Assembly: GCF_003182475.1 (NCBI RefSeq)
Contig: NZ_QGTS01000013.1
Span: 82,026 to 146,025, forward strand
Source of the DNA: Mangrovibacter plantisponsor
Lineage (GTDB): Bacteria; Pseudomonadota; Gammaproteobacteria; Enterobacterales; Enterobacteriaceae
Direction of reading: 5' to 3'
Length of the DNA stretch: 64,000 nt
This document shows positions 36,290-46,019 of the stretch, piece after piece; position 1 is the stretch's first letter; every line of letters begins with the position of its first letter. Position numbers and translations under genes: made by a program. Below the pieces are notes generated by a model that worked only from the letters and a program-made list of their open reading frames with translations, had not been told where the DNA came from and made no database searches.

Positions 36290-36979
36290 ATGAATCCACA
36301 ACGTTATGCGCGTATTTGCGAAATGCTCGCCCGCCGCCAGCCAGACCTGACAGTGTGCATGGAGCAGGTCCATAAACCGCATAATGTATCGGCTATTATT
36401 CGCACGGCAGATGCCGTGGGAGTACAGGAAGTGCACGCCGTATGGCCCGGGCACAAGTTACGTACCACGGTGTCTACAGCAGCCGGGAGTAATAGCTGGG
36501 TAGATGTCAAAACCCACCGTACTATCCAAAATGCTGTCACAACGCTAAAAGCGCGTGGCATGCAGGTCCTCGCCACTCATCTTTCAGATAGCGCCGTTGA
36601 TTTTCGGGAAATCGACTACACTCGCCCAACCTGCATTCTTATGGGCCAGGAAAAAACAGGCATAACACAGGAAGCCCTGGCACTGGCTGATCAGGACATT
36701 ATCATTCCTATGACAGGTATGGTGCAGTCGTTAAATGTTTCTGTCGCTTCCGCACTTATCCTGTATGAGGCACAACGCCAGCGCCAAAACGCTGGTATGT
36801 ATGCACGGGAAAACAGTATGTTGCCAGACAGCGTTCAGCAACGGCTGTTATTTGAAGGTGGTTACCCGGTGCTGGCTAAAGTCGCCAAACGTAAAGGCCT
36901 GCCCTACCCGCTGATTAACCATGCCGGGGAGATAGAGGCAGAGCCCAGTTGGTGGGCCAAAATGCAGTCGGCGGAATAA
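36290..36979 (+). CDS. trmH: tRNA (Gm18) 2'-O-methyltransferase
   Basis: The 229 residues match E. coli TrmH in length. SPOUT motifs are visible: NVSAIIRTADAVGVQEV, LMGQEKTGIT, and the knot-forming IIPMTGMVQSLNVSVASAL. It methylates the ribose of G18 in tRNA. It starts 6 bp after the spoT stop. Confidence 0.96.
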   Translation: MNPQRYARICEMLARRQPDLTVCMEQVHKPHNVSAIIRTADAVGVQEVHAVWPGHKLRTTVSTAAGSNSWVDVKTHRTIQNAVTTLKARGMQVLATHLSDSAVDFREIDYTRPTCILMGQEKTGITQEALALADQDIIIPMTGMVQSLNVSVASALILYEAQRQRQNAGMYARENSMLPDSVQQRLLFEGGYPVLAKVAKRKGLPYPLINHAGEIEAEPSWWAKMQSAE

Positions 36980-36983
36980 TGCC

Positions 36984-39065
36984 ATGAAAGGCCGCCTGCT
37001 GGATGCCATTCCCCTCAGTGCACTGACCGGTGTAGGTGCCAGCCAGAGCAATAAACTGGCGAAAATCGGTTTGCACACCATCCAGGATCTCCTGCTTCAC
37101 CTCCCATTACGCTACGAAGACCGCACGCAACTCTATGCAATAGGAGATTTGCTGCCGGGGGTTTATGCCACGGTGGAAGGCGAGGTACTGAACTGCAGCG
37201 TGCAGTTTGGCCGCCGCCGCATGATGGTATGCCAAATAAGCGATGGCAGTGGCATTTTAACCATGCGGTTTTTCAATTTTAATGCGGCAATGAAAAACAG
37301 CCTGGCGACAGGGCGGCGAGTGCTGGCTTATGGGGAAGCGAAGCGAGGCAACCATGGTGCAGAGATGATTCACCCGGAATATCGTTTACAGGACGATACC
37401 AGTGCACCTGCATTACAGGAAACGCTGACCCCGGTTTACCCCACAACAGAAGGTGTGCGCCAGGCAACGCTACGTAAACTCACCGACCAGGCGCTGGAGC
37501 TGCTGGGCAGTTGTGCAATCGCAGAGCTGTTACCACAAGAGCTGGCGCAAGGAATGATGAGCCTTCAGCAGGCATTGCACACACTTCACCGCCCCCCGCC
37601 TTCATTACAACTGGCTGACCTGGAAGCCGGGCAGCATCCTGCTCAACGCCGGCTGATTATGGAAGAGTTACTGGCGCATAACCTGAGTATGCTGGCATTA
37701 AGGGCCGGAGCCCGTCGTTATCACGCTCGTCCTTTGCCTGAAGATGATGCGCTCAAGCGTAGCTTTCTCACCCAACTCCCCTTTTCTCCCACGGGCGCGC
37801 AGCAACGCGTTGTAGCGGAAATTGAGCAGGATATGGCGCAGGATACACCCATGATGCGCCTGGTCCAGGGTGATGTTGGTTCAGGGAAAACGCTGGTTTC
37901 CGCCCTTGCGGCGCTACGCGCTATTGCCGATGGGTGCCAGGTGGCATTAATGGCACCCACTGAATTACTGGCCGAACAACATGCTGCTAACTTTGCAGCC
38001 TGGTTTGAACCACTCGGAATTCAGGTGGGCTGGCTGGCTGGGAAACAGAAGGGTAAAGCACGCCAGGCTCAGCAGGAAGCCATCGCCAGCGGCCAGGTGC
38101 AAATGATTGTCGGCACCCATGCTATTTTCCAGGAGCAGGTTGAGTTTCATAACCTGGCTCTGGTTATCATTGATGAACAGCACCGTTTTGGGGTCCACCA
38201 GCGCCTGGCTTTGTGGGAAAAAGGGGAGAAACAAGGCTTCCACCCGCATCAGTTAATTATGACAGCGACCCCGATTCCCCGCACACTCGCGATGACGGCC
38301 TACGCAGACCTGGATACCTCGGTGATAGATGAATTACCGCCAGGCAGAACACCGGTAACCACTGTCGCCATTCCTGATACCCGCCGCCCGGATATTATTG
38401 AGCGCGTTCGCCATGCCTGTGCAGAAGAAGGGCGCCAGGCTTACTGGGTGTGTACGTTGATTGAGGAATCTGAGTTACTGGAAGCCCAGGCAGCAGAAGC
38501 TACGTGGGAAGAGTTAAAAATCACGTTGCCGGGTTTATCCGTTGGCCTGGTTCATGGGCGCATGAAGCCACAAGAAAAACAGGCGGTCATGCAGGATTTT
38601 AAATCCGGGAAACTCCATCTGTTAGTCGCCACCACGGTAATTGAAGTGGGTGTCGATGTTCCCAACGCCAGCCTGATGATCATTGAAAACCCGGAACGCC
38701 TTGGGCTGGCTCAGTTACACCAGCTACGAGGGCGTGTTGGCCGTGGTGCGGTAGCCTCGCATTGTGTCCTGCTCTACAAATCACCGTTATCCAAAACGGC
38801 GCAAATGCGCCTGCAAGTGCTGCGCGACAGTAACGACGGGTTTGTGATTGCACAAAAAGACCTGGAAATTCGTGGGCCGGGTGAATTGCTTGGTACACGT
38901 CAGACGGGGAATGCGGAGTTTAAAGTCGCTGACCTGTTACGCGACCAGAGAATGATACCGGAAGTACAACGCCTGGCACGCCACATCCATGAAAAATACC
39001 CCCAACAAGCGCTTGCGCTCATTGAGCGCTGGATGCCAGAAACTGAGCGTTATTCTAATGCCTGA
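36984..39065 (+). CDS. recG: ATP-dependent DNA helicase RecG
   Basis: The N-terminal wedge domain is followed by the SF2 motor: VQGDVGSGKT (motif I), IIDEQHRFG (motif II), MTATPIPRTLA (III) and QLRGRVGRG (VI). The 693 residues equal the E. coli length. It remodels stalled forks and Holliday junctions. It begins 4 bp after trmH and a hairpin follows the stop. Confidence 0.97.
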   Translation: MKGRLLDAIPLSALTGVGASQSNKLAKIGLHTIQDLLLHLPLRYEDRTQLYAIGDLLPGVYATVEGEVLNCSVQFGRRRMMVCQISDGSGILTMRFFNFNAAMKNSLATGRRVLAYGEAKRGNHGAEMIHPEYRLQDDTSAPALQETLTPVYPTTEGVRQATLRKLTDQALELLGSCAIAELLPQELAQGMMSLQQALHTLHRPPPSLQLADLEAGQHPAQRRLIMEELLAHNLSMLALRAGARRYHARPLPEDDALKRSFLTQLPFSPTGAQQRVVAEIEQDMAQDTPMMRLVQGDVGSGKTLVSALAALRAIADGCQVALMAPTELLAEQHAANFAAWFEPLGIQVGWLAGKQKGKARQAQQEAIASGQVQMIVGTHAIFQEQVEFHNLALVIIDEQHRFGVHQRLALWEKGEKQGFHPHQLIMTATPIPRTLAMTAYADLDTSVIDELPPGRTPVTTVAIPDTRRPDIIERVRHACAEEGRQAYWVCTLIEESELLEAQAAEATWEELKITLPGLSVGLVHGRMKPQEKQAVMQDFKSGKLHLLVATTVIEVGVDVPNASLMIIENPERLGLAQLHQLRGRVGRGAVASHCVLLYKSPLSKTAQMRLQVLRDSNDGFVIAQKDLEIRGPGELLGTRQTGNAEFKVADLLRDQRMIPEVQRLARHIHEKYPQQALALIERWMPETERYSNA

Positions 39066-39094
39066 TACCCCACGGCTGTAAAAACCGCGGGGTA
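39066..39094. terminator. Bidirectional terminator between recG and gltS
   Basis: TACCCC[A]CGG pairs with CCG[C]GGGGTA around a ~9-nt loop in the 48-bp gap between these convergent genes, followed by TTGTTT on the plus strand. Confidence 0.65.
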
Positions 39095-39113
39095 TTGTTT
39101 AGCACGTAATATG

Positions 39114-40319
39114 TCATGCACCAAAAATTGGCAACAACAAATAGAGCTTAATCACCAGCGCATTCACAATATCGATGAAGAATGCACCCACCATTGGAAC
39201 CACCAGAAACGCCATATGCGATGGCCCGAAGCGGTCAGTAATTGCCTGCATATTTGCAATGGCTGTTGGTGTTGCCCCCAGACCGAAACCACAATGCCCG
39301 GCTGCCAGTACTGCCGCATCATAACCTTTGCCCATCAGTCGCCATGTCACGAAGATGGCATACAGCGCCATAGACAGTGCCTGCACCGCCAGAATTGCCA
39401 GCATCGGTAATGCCAGAGAAGCCAGTTCCCATAATTTCAGGCTCATCAGCGCCATGGCAAGAAACAAGGAAAGGCTGACGTTACCCAGCACAGAGACCGC
39501 CCGGTCAAATACCTGATAGAAACCAATAGCAGACAGAGTATTACTGAGGATAACGCCGACAAACAGCACGCAAACAAAAGTAGGCAGCTCAAGCACTGTC
39601 CCTTGCAACAGCTGAGCGACAATACGCCCAAGCGTTAAGCAAATGGCAATCATGGCAATGGTTTCCACCAGGACCAGTGACGTGATCATGCGGCCAATAT
39701 CTGGCTTTTCGAATGCTGAAGGTACAGCGTTATCATCCGGAGTGCCATCTGGAGTGGATGAGTGTTTGACCAAATAACGCGCGACCGGGCCACCAATCAG
39801 CCCCCCCAGCACCAAACCAAATGTCGCACAGGCCATTGCCACTTCGGTGGCATTTTCAAACCCGTAACGCTCGGTAAAGAGCTTACTCCAGGCAGCACCA
39901 GTGCCATGGCCGCCAGACAGCGTAATCGACCCGGCTAACAGACCCATTAACGGGTCAAGCCCGAGCACTTTTGCCATACCAATGCCGATGGCGTTCTGCA
40001 TCAGTAACAGACCAACAACGACAATCAAAAATGTACCAAGGACTTTGCCGCCCGAGCGCAGGCTGGCGATATTGGCATTGAGCCCGATAGTGGCAAAAAA
40101 AGCCAACATTAGCGGGTCTTTTAGCGACATATCAAACTCAACTTCCCAGTTTGTCGTCAGTTTGAGCAACAGCAATGCCAGTGCGACCAGTAACCCACCA
40201 GCGACGGGTTCAGGAATAGTGTATTTTTTCAGGATTGGAACGGTTTGAACCAGTTTACGCCCCAGCAACAGTACCAGGGTCGCGGCGACCAGCGTAGATA
40301 AGGTATCGAGATGAAACAT
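39114..40319 (-). CDS. gltS: Sodium/glutamate symporter GltS
   Basis: From the ATG at 40319 (MFHLDTLSTLVAATLVLLLG) the protein has 401 residues, as E. coli GltS, and the two re-entrant GGHGTGAAW and GHCGFGLGATPTA motifs of the ESS family. It takes up glutamate with Na+. Five extra in-frame residues lie upstream (to 40334), but GGAG is placed for the later ATG. It is divergent from xanP. Confidence 0.96.
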   Translation of the reverse strand: MFHLDTLSTLVAATLVLLLGRKLVQTVPILKKYTIPEPVAGGLLVALALLLLKLTTNWEVEFDMSLKDPLMLAFFATIGLNANIASLRSGGKVLGTFLIVVVGLLLMQNAIGIGMAKVLGLDPLMGLLAGSITLSGGHGTGAAWSKLFTERYGFENATEVAMACATFGLVLGGLIGGPVARYLVKHSSTPDGTPDDNAVPSAFEKPDIGRMITSLVLVETIAMIAICLTLGRIVAQLLQGTVLELPTFVCVLFVGVILSNTLSAIGFYQVFDRAVSVLGNVSLSLFLAMALMSLKLWELASLALPMLAILAVQALSMALYAIFVTWRLMGKGYDAAVLAAGHCGFGLGATPTAIANMQAITDRFGPSHMAFLVVPMVGAFFIDIVNALVIKLYLLLPIFGA

Positions 40320-40543
40320 ATTGAAATACTCCATGTGCGCATCAGTTGCTGCACGCTATCGTCCTGTAATAAGAAATATCACCAAAAAGCGGATAGACGC
40401 ATTATTCTAACTAAAAAACAGCCAGAGCTTAGCATAAAAACCAGTTTTCCAGTTATTAACATCATTTTTACAAAAAGCAACCGTTTGCTTTTACCATTTA
40501 GTCCGATAAAATCACCGCTTTTCCACCACGAGATATCCCAATA

Positions 40544-41944
40544 ATGTCCGCGAGCCATTCAGAAGCAGAAAATACGCAAACGGTTGCTCAGCCACCGCGT
40601 AATAGTGAACTCATTTATCATCTGGAAGACAGGCCGCCTTTGCCGCAAACCTTGTTTGCTGCCTGCCAGCATTTATTGGCTATGTTTGTCGCGGTGATCA
40701 CTCCGGCACTATTAATCTGCCAGGCGCTGGGGTTACCGGCTGCGGATACCCAGCACATCATCAGCATGTCGTTATTTGCATCCGGTGTGGCATCCATCAT
40801 TCAAATTAAAGCCTGGGGCCCGGTAGGTTCCGGTTTATTGTCCATTCAGGGAACCAGCTTTAACTTTGTTTCTCCATTGATCATGGGGGGGCTGGCGCTG
40901 AAAAATGGTGGGGCAGATATTCCAACAATGATGGCGGCGCTGTTTGGCACATTGATGCTGGCAAGCTGTACCGAAATGGTACTGTCGCGCGTTCTGCACC
41001 TTGCCCGGCGCATTATCACACCACTGGTTTCGGGCGTAGTGGTCATGATTATCGGGTTATCTCTGATTCAGGTCGGCCTGACATCTATTGGTGGTGGTTA
41101 CGCTGCCATGAACGACCACAGCTTTGGCTCCCCTAAAAACCTGTTACTGGCAGGGATAGTTCTGGCCGTCATTATTCTGCTTAACCGCCAGCGTAACCCT
41201 TATTTACGGGTTGCATCGCTGGTGATTGCCATGGCAATCGGCTACCTTGCTGCAGGGCTTATGGGCATGCTGCCCGACAACACCACAGCCGCTAACCAGT
41301 CGCTGATTATGGTTCCAACGCCGCTTTATTACGGCCTCGGCTTTGACTGGAATCTGTTGGTGCCACTAATGCTGGTATTTATGGTGACCTCGCTGGAAAC
41401 GATTGGCGATATTACTGCCACGTCGGATGTTTCAGAACAACCGGTTTCCGGGCCGTTATACATGAAGCGCCTTAAAGGTGGTGTACTGGCAAATGGCCTG
41501 AACTCAATGGTTTCCGCTATTTTCAACACCTTCCCGAACTCCTGCTTTGGCCAAAACAACGGGGTTATCCAGTTAACGGGTGTGGCAAGCCGCTATGTCG
41601 GGTTTGTGGTTGCACTGATGCTTATCATTTTGGGCCTGTTCCCGGCTGTTAGCGGGTTTGTACAACATATTCCTGAACCTGTTCTGGGCGGTGCCACCAT
41701 TGTGATGTTCGGCACCATCGCCGCATCAGGTGTCCGAATTGTGTCTCGTGAACCATTAAACCGCCGCGCCATTCTGATAATTGCATTGTCGCTGGCGGTA
41801 GGTTTGGGCGTATCTCAGCAGCCATTGATTCTGCAGTTTGCTCCTGACTGGCTGAAAAACATGCTCTCTTCCGGGATTGCTGCAGGTGGGCTCACCGCTA
41901 TTCTGCTGAATCTGATTTTCCCGCAAGAAAAAGAAAAGCAATAA
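40544..41944 (+). CDS. xanP: Xanthine permease XanP
   Basis: The 466-residue protein has about 12-14 membrane segments and the NAT/NCS2 motif [19 protein letters not shown], with [12 protein letters not shown] earlier. It matches E. coli XanP (463 aa), a proton-driven high-affinity xanthine transporter. A strong inverted repeat follows the gene. Confidence 0.95.
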   Translation: MSASHSEAENTQTVAQPPRNSELIYHLEDRPPLPQTLFAACQHLLAMFVAVITPALLICQALGLPAADTQHIISMSLFASGVASIIQIKAWGPVGSGLLSIQGTSFNFVSPLIMGGLALKNGGADIPTMMAALFGTLMLASCTEMVLSRVLHLARRIITPLVSGVVVMIIGLSLIQVGLTSIGGGYAAMNDHSFGSPKNLLLAGIVLAVIILLNRQRNPYLRVASLVIAMAIGYLAAGLMGMLPDNTTAANQSLIMVPTPLYYGLGFDWNLLVPLMLVFMVTSLETIGDITATSDVSEQPVSGPLYMKRLKGGVLANGLNSMVSAIFNTFPNSCFGQNNGVIQLTGVASRYVGFVVALMLIILGLFPAVSGFVQHIPEPVLGGATIVMFGTIAASGVRIVSREPLNRRAILIIALSLAVGLGVSQQPLILQFAPDWLKNMLSSGIAAGGLTAILLNLIFPQEKEKQ

Positions 41945-41956
41945 CAGCTGTTATTC

Positions 41957-41991
41957 GGTATTGGCCCGGTTTGCACAACAGGGCCAATACC
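41957..41991 (+). terminator. Hairpin after xanP
   Basis: GGTATTGGCCC (41957-41967) and GGGCCAATACC (41981-41991) form a perfect 11-bp stem with a 13-nt loop. The following GGCATATTTG is only weakly T-rich. Confidence 0.6.
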
Positions 41992-42127
41992 GGCATATTT
42001 GCCCGATATTCTGCCTGTTTTCTCACCTGTTCCTGTTTACGGATGCAACTCCTCACATATCCACCCTTGAGGTCTGTATATTTTTAAGGCATAACACCCG
42101 AATGATATCTGCGCAGGATGGAAGACT

Positions 42128-43810
42128 ATGAAATTCGCAGGAAAGTTTATTTTCGCACTGCTGCTCGTCGTCTTTGCGGTGCTGGTTGCAGGGTATTTTG
42201 TGGTGCAGACCCCGTGGGGAACCGGGAAAATTGTCCGCTGGGTTAACAACAACACGGGTTATGATTTAAAAATTCAGTCTGTTTCGCACTCCTGGCGCGC
42301 GCCAGACCATGTCATGCTGTCTGGTGTTACATTTGGCAGGAAAGGCCATTCAGCCACTCTGGTGGCAAAGCAGGTGGATATTGGCCTGAGCGCACGGCAG
42401 TTTTCAGAACCTCTGCATGTGGATACCATCCTGTTAGACGGTGGTACCCTGAATTTATTACCTTCTGCCGCACCGCTACCTTTTCAGGCTGAGCGGTTAC
42501 AACTCACCAATATGGCTATTAACAGCCCGGAAACTGGCTGGAATCTTACCGCCCAACGGGTAAGTGGTGGGCTGGTGCCCTGGAAACCTGAACCTGGCAG
42601 TATTCTGGGGCGAAACACCCAAATACAGCTCAGTGCCGGGTCGCTGTCACTAAATGGTATCCCGGCCACAAACGTACTGATACAGGGCAAAATTGCGCAG
42701 CAGGAAGTTATTCTGCAAACTGTGGGCGCTGATATTGCGCGCGGAGCATTAACAGCCAGTGCCCGGCGCAATTCCGACGGTAGTTGGGAAATTGAGATGC
42801 TACGGCTTAATGATATTCGCCTGCAAACTGCTAAATCACTGGCAGATTTTCTGGCCCCGTTAGCCACCGCGCCCTCATTAATGATTGACCGCCTGGAAGT
42901 GACCGGCGCACGCATGGAAGGGCCACAATGGGCAATTACCGATTTGAACTTCGGCCTGCGCAACCTGGCCCTGGCAAAAGGCGAGTGGCGCAGCAGTGAC
43001 GGGCAAATATCCCTGAATGCCAGCGATATTATTTATGGGCCGTTTCAGCTCACAGACCCAATTTTTAATGCAGATTTGTCTGCAGATGGCATCAAAATTC
43101 GCCAGTTTTCGTCACGCTGGGAACGCGGGATGATTCGTGCTGACGGGCAATGGTTGCGGCAATCTCACACTCTGGCACTGAATGAAGTTGCCGTTGCCGG
43201 GCTGGAATACACACTACCCGCGCAATGGAAAACCTGGTGGCAAACCGCTTTGCCAGACTGGCTCCGGACAGTAACTATTGGGCGCTTTTCTGCCAGCCGT
43301 AATTTGCTGATTGATATTAATCCTGATTTCCCATTCCAGTTTACTGCGCTTGATGGCGACGGTTCGGGTCTGACTTTGGTGAAAAATAACCAGTGGGGAA
43401 TTTGGCAGGGTACGCTGAACTTCGCCGCCGCAGGAGCAACGTTCAATAAAGTGGATGTCCGGCGGCCATCAATCAATTTGACCGCCACACCCGATAATAT
43501 TGTAGTAACCGAGCTCAGTGCTTTTACCGAAAAAGGCCTGTTGGATGCTAAAGCACAGGTAAGCCAGGCAGCAGAACGGAGGCTCTCGTTACAACTTTCA
43601 GGGAAAGGTGTTCCCCTGGATATTCTGCATAACTGGGGTTGGCCAGGCGTTCCGCTTTCGGGCAATGGTAACCTGCAATTGTCACTACATGGCCGTTTGC
43701 AGGCCGGGTTGCCCCTTGCCCCCGGCATGAACGGCACACTGCACCTGACAGACAGCAAAGGCGACCAGGTTGTGCAAACTATGAATCAGGGAAGCGTGGC
43801 AGGGAATTAA
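42128..43810 (+). CDS. yicH: AsmA-family protein YicH
   Basis: A single N-terminal membrane helix (FIFALLLVVFAVLVAGYFVV) anchors a long periplasmic beta-rich domain, and the end, LSLQLSGKGVPLDILHNWGWPG..., is typical of the AsmA family. The length of 560 compares with 569 in E. coli. AsmA-like proteins are thought to bridge the envelope for lipid transport; the role of YicH is unproven. It converges on fabY with 2 bp between them, a junction not found in E. coli. Confidence 0.93.
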   Translation: MKFAGKFIFALLLVVFAVLVAGYFVVQTPWGTGKIVRWVNNNTGYDLKIQSVSHSWRAPDHVMLSGVTFGRKGHSATLVAKQVDIGLSARQFSEPLHVDTILLDGGTLNLLPSAAPLPFQAERLQLTNMAINSPETGWNLTAQRVSGGLVPWKPEPGSILGRNTQIQLSAGSLSLNGIPATNVLIQGKIAQQEVILQTVGADIARGALTASARRNSDGSWEIEMLRLNDIRLQTAKSLADFLAPLATAPSLMIDRLEVTGARMEGPQWAITDLNFGLRNLALAKGEWRSSDGQISLNASDIIYGPFQLTDPIFNADLSADGIKIRQFSSRWERGMIRADGQWLRQSHTLALNEVAVAGLEYTLPAQWKTWWQTALPDWLRTVTIGRFSASRNLLIDINPDFPFQFTALDGDGSGLTLVKNNQWGIWQGTLNFAAAGATFNKVDVRRPSINLTATPDNIVVTELSAFTEKGLLDAKAQVSQAAERRLSLQLSGKGVPLDILHNWGWPGVPLSGNGNLQLSLHGRLQAGLPLAPGMNGTLHLTDSKGDQVVQTMNQGSVAGN

Positions 43811-43812
43811 CC

Positions 43813-44805
43813 CTACTCCTCTTCATTTCCCCCCGCTTCCAGCGCGCCGAACGGTTGCGCCGGAAGCACCATATACACCCCTTCGAATACCGCGCCCAGG
43901 TGTTCATCGCCAAATAATTTAACCTGCAACTGCACGCGTGATTTTCGCCCGCGGGCCAGGCGATCAAGATCGCCACTGAGTGTTTCCAGGCTGGCCTCTG
44001 CCCCCGGCTTACCGGCAATCGGCTTGCTATAGCGAATGTGCGCATCAGCCAAAATAATGGTTCCACCCAAATGGCGCTCACGCAGCATCAGCCAGATAAG
44101 CCCCCAACCGGTCAGGGTTGCCAAAGAGAATAAACTCCCGGCAAATAAGGTATGGTGCGGGTTTTGGTTACCCGTTTCCGGCATGGTGGTAATAAATTTC
44201 TGCCCGGTATACTGCAAAATGCGCACACCCATTTTCTCACTCAATGGAATATGCTGATACCAGGCTTGCTGAAGCTGCCCGCACCAGTCAGCACGGTGCA
44301 AAATATCATCCAGCGTCTGGATAGGTTTTATCATCAAAAAATGGCGTACTGGTGTAGTTTGAGGCGTGGTTATTTCCCCCTGGTTCACGAAGCCCAGCTT
44401 GGCAAAGAACTCAACGGCATCTTCACGGGCACTACAGACCACGCGCTTCACACCTTCCTGCCGGGCAACCGATTCCAGCGTCATCGCCACCAGTGTCCCC
44501 AGGCCTTTATCCTGCACGGAGGGGTCAACAGCCATAAAGCGAATCGCCGCTTCGTTGTCGGCATTTACATACAGGCGGCCAACTGCGACAGGATTGCCCT
44601 CCTCGTCCACAACCATTTGATGGTGCGCCATTGCATCCCAGGCATCACGTTCAGAGCCTTTTGGCTGGTGCAAAGGTTTGCGCAGCATCTCCCAACGAAA
44701 TTGGTAATAGCGTTCAAGTTCTTCTTCTGTTTGTGGTACGCGCAGGTGATACATATGCGTATTCTCTCTTGTCGCCCGGGTGCGTTGCTGGGCCAAATGG
44801 TTCAT
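43813..44805 (-). CDS. fabY: FabY (YiiD), acetyl-ACP-forming fatty acid initiation protein
   Basis: An N-terminal GNAT domain (about residues 20-160; [20 protein letters not shown]) is followed by a thioesterase-like hotdog domain ([20 protein letters not shown]). The 330 residues match E. coli YiiD/FabY (329), which supplies acetyl-ACP for fatty acid initiation when FabH is missing. It overlaps dtd by 4 bases at ATGA. Confidence 0.95.
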   Translation of the reverse strand: MNHLAQQRTRATRENTHMYHLRVPQTEEELERYYQFRWEMLRKPLHQPKGSERDAWDAMAHHQMVVDEEGNPVAVGRLYVNADNEAAIRFMAVDPSVQDKGLGTLVAMTLESVARQEGVKRVVCSAREDAVEFFAKLGFVNQGEITTPQTTPVRHFLMIKPIQTLDDILHRADWCGQLQQAWYQHIPLSEKMGVRILQYTGQKFITTMPETGNQNPHHTLFAGSLFSLATLTGWGLIWLMLRERHLGGTIILADAHIRYSKPIAGKPGAEASLETLSGDLDRLARGRKSRVQLQVKLFGDEHLGAVFEGVYMVLPAQPFGALEAGGNEEE

Positions 44806-45239
44806 GTTTGCAACCAGAACGTTACCGGGCCGTCATTCACCAAAGACACCTTCATGTCTGCAGCAAAACGCCCGGTTTCCGTTGCGACTCCCTGCATACG
44901 GCAACGCTCAACAAAATATTCGTAAAATTCATTCGCCATGTCTGGTGGTGCGCCGCGAGAAAACCCCGGACGCATGCCACGGCTGGTATCTGCCGGCAAT
45001 GTAAACTGAGAAACCACCAGAACACTGCCGCCAGCCTGTTGAACATTCAGGTTCATTTTGTCATTTTCGTCCTGAAAAATGCGGTAACCAAGCACGCGTT
45101 CACACAAACGATCTGCCTTCTGGTGGGTGTCTTCTTTTTCGACACCTAATAACACTAAAAGTCCTGATCCAATCTGACCAGTAATCATGCCATCCACCTT
45201 TACGCAGGCTTCAGACACACGTTGTATTAAAGCAATCAT
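44802..45239 (-). CDS. dtd: D-aminoacyl-tRNA deacylase
   Basis: The conserved SQFTL and [11 protein letters not shown] motifs are present, and the length of 145 equals E. coli Dtd. It removes D-amino acids from mischarged tRNA. It lies directly downstream of yihX; in E. coli yihY stands between them. Confidence 0.96.
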   Translation of the reverse strand: MIALIQRVSEACVKVDGMITGQIGSGLLVLLGVEKEDTHQKADRLCERVLGYRIFQDENDKMNLNVQQAGGSVLVVSQFTLPADTSRGMRPGFSRGAPPDMANEFYEYFVERCRMQGVATETGRFAADMKVSLVNDGPVTFWLQT

Positions 45240-45274
45240 GATGAATTCTTATTGGATGAATGGAGACAATCAAG

Positions 45275-45880
45275 TCAGGTCGCCTGGTTGTGTTCAGCAA
45301 ACCAGGCAGGAATACGTTTACGGTCATCGACTAACACACTGGTTATACCCAGTTGCTGAGCCGCATTAATATTCTCATGGTTGTCATCAAAAAATACGGC
45401 ATCACTGGCTGCCACACCTTCCTGGCTCAGAACATATTGGTAAATCTCAGGTTCAGGTTTGCGCATCCCGATTTCATGAGAAAGGTAGACATGTGAAGCG
45501 GCATCATCCACCTCGGGCCAGCGCTCACGCCAGAACAACGTATGCAACAGGTTGGTATTAGACAACACCACCACGCGTTGTTGCTGTGCGCGCAATGAAC
45601 GCATGATATCGATAACCTCAGGGCGCAAACCCACAAAAACCGCCTGCCAGCCTTCAGTAAATTGCGCCGGGCTCAGGGGCAAACACAGTTCATGAGACAT
45701 ATTCTGAATAAATACATCATCGCTGATTTCCCCGCGTTCATGGCGCTGAAAACTCTCCCCCATATGAAAACGCTCCTGCACTCTGGCCAGCGGTACATGG
45801 GTATAGTGACTCCAGGTGCCAAGCACACGGTTAAAATCGATATCGATAATGACATTCCCAAGGTCAAAGATATAAAGCAT
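45275..45880 (-). CDS. yihX: HAD-family phosphatase YihX
   Basis: From the ATG at 45878-45880 the protein starts MLYIFDLGNVIIDIDFN, giving 201 residues and the HAD motif DLGNV; VVLSNTNLLH and FFDDNHENI are motifs II and IV. E. coli YihX (199 aa) dephosphorylates alpha-D-glucose 1-phosphate. GGAGAA stands before this start; an open frame to 45964 is not like the family. Confidence 0.94.
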   Translation of the reverse strand: MLYIFDLGNVIIDIDFNRVLGTWSHYTHVPLARVQERFHMGESFQRHERGEISDDVFIQNMSHELCLPLSPAQFTEGWQAVFVGLRPEVIDIMRSLRAQQQRVVVLSNTNLLHTLFWRERWPEVDDAASHVYLSHEIGMRKPEPEIYQYVLSQEGVAASDAVFFDDNHENINAAQQLGITSVLVDDRKRIPAWFAEHNQAT

Positions 45881-45970
45881 TGCATCTTCTCCAGTGAGGC
45901 CATGGAGAATTAACTGTAGCGGTAATCGCTTGATTTGACTATCCGGCAGGTAACAAGAAGGCATAAAAAA

Positions 45971-45992
45971 ACCCCGCCAAAAAAGACGGGGT
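45971..45992 (-). terminator. Terminator of typA
   Basis: On the minus strand ACCCCGTC and GGCGGGGT form a stem around a T-rich loop, followed by seven T. It is 28 bp past the typA stop. Confidence 0.8.
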
Positions 45993-46019
45993 TCTGTATC
46001 AGCGAAAGAAAAAACTTAA

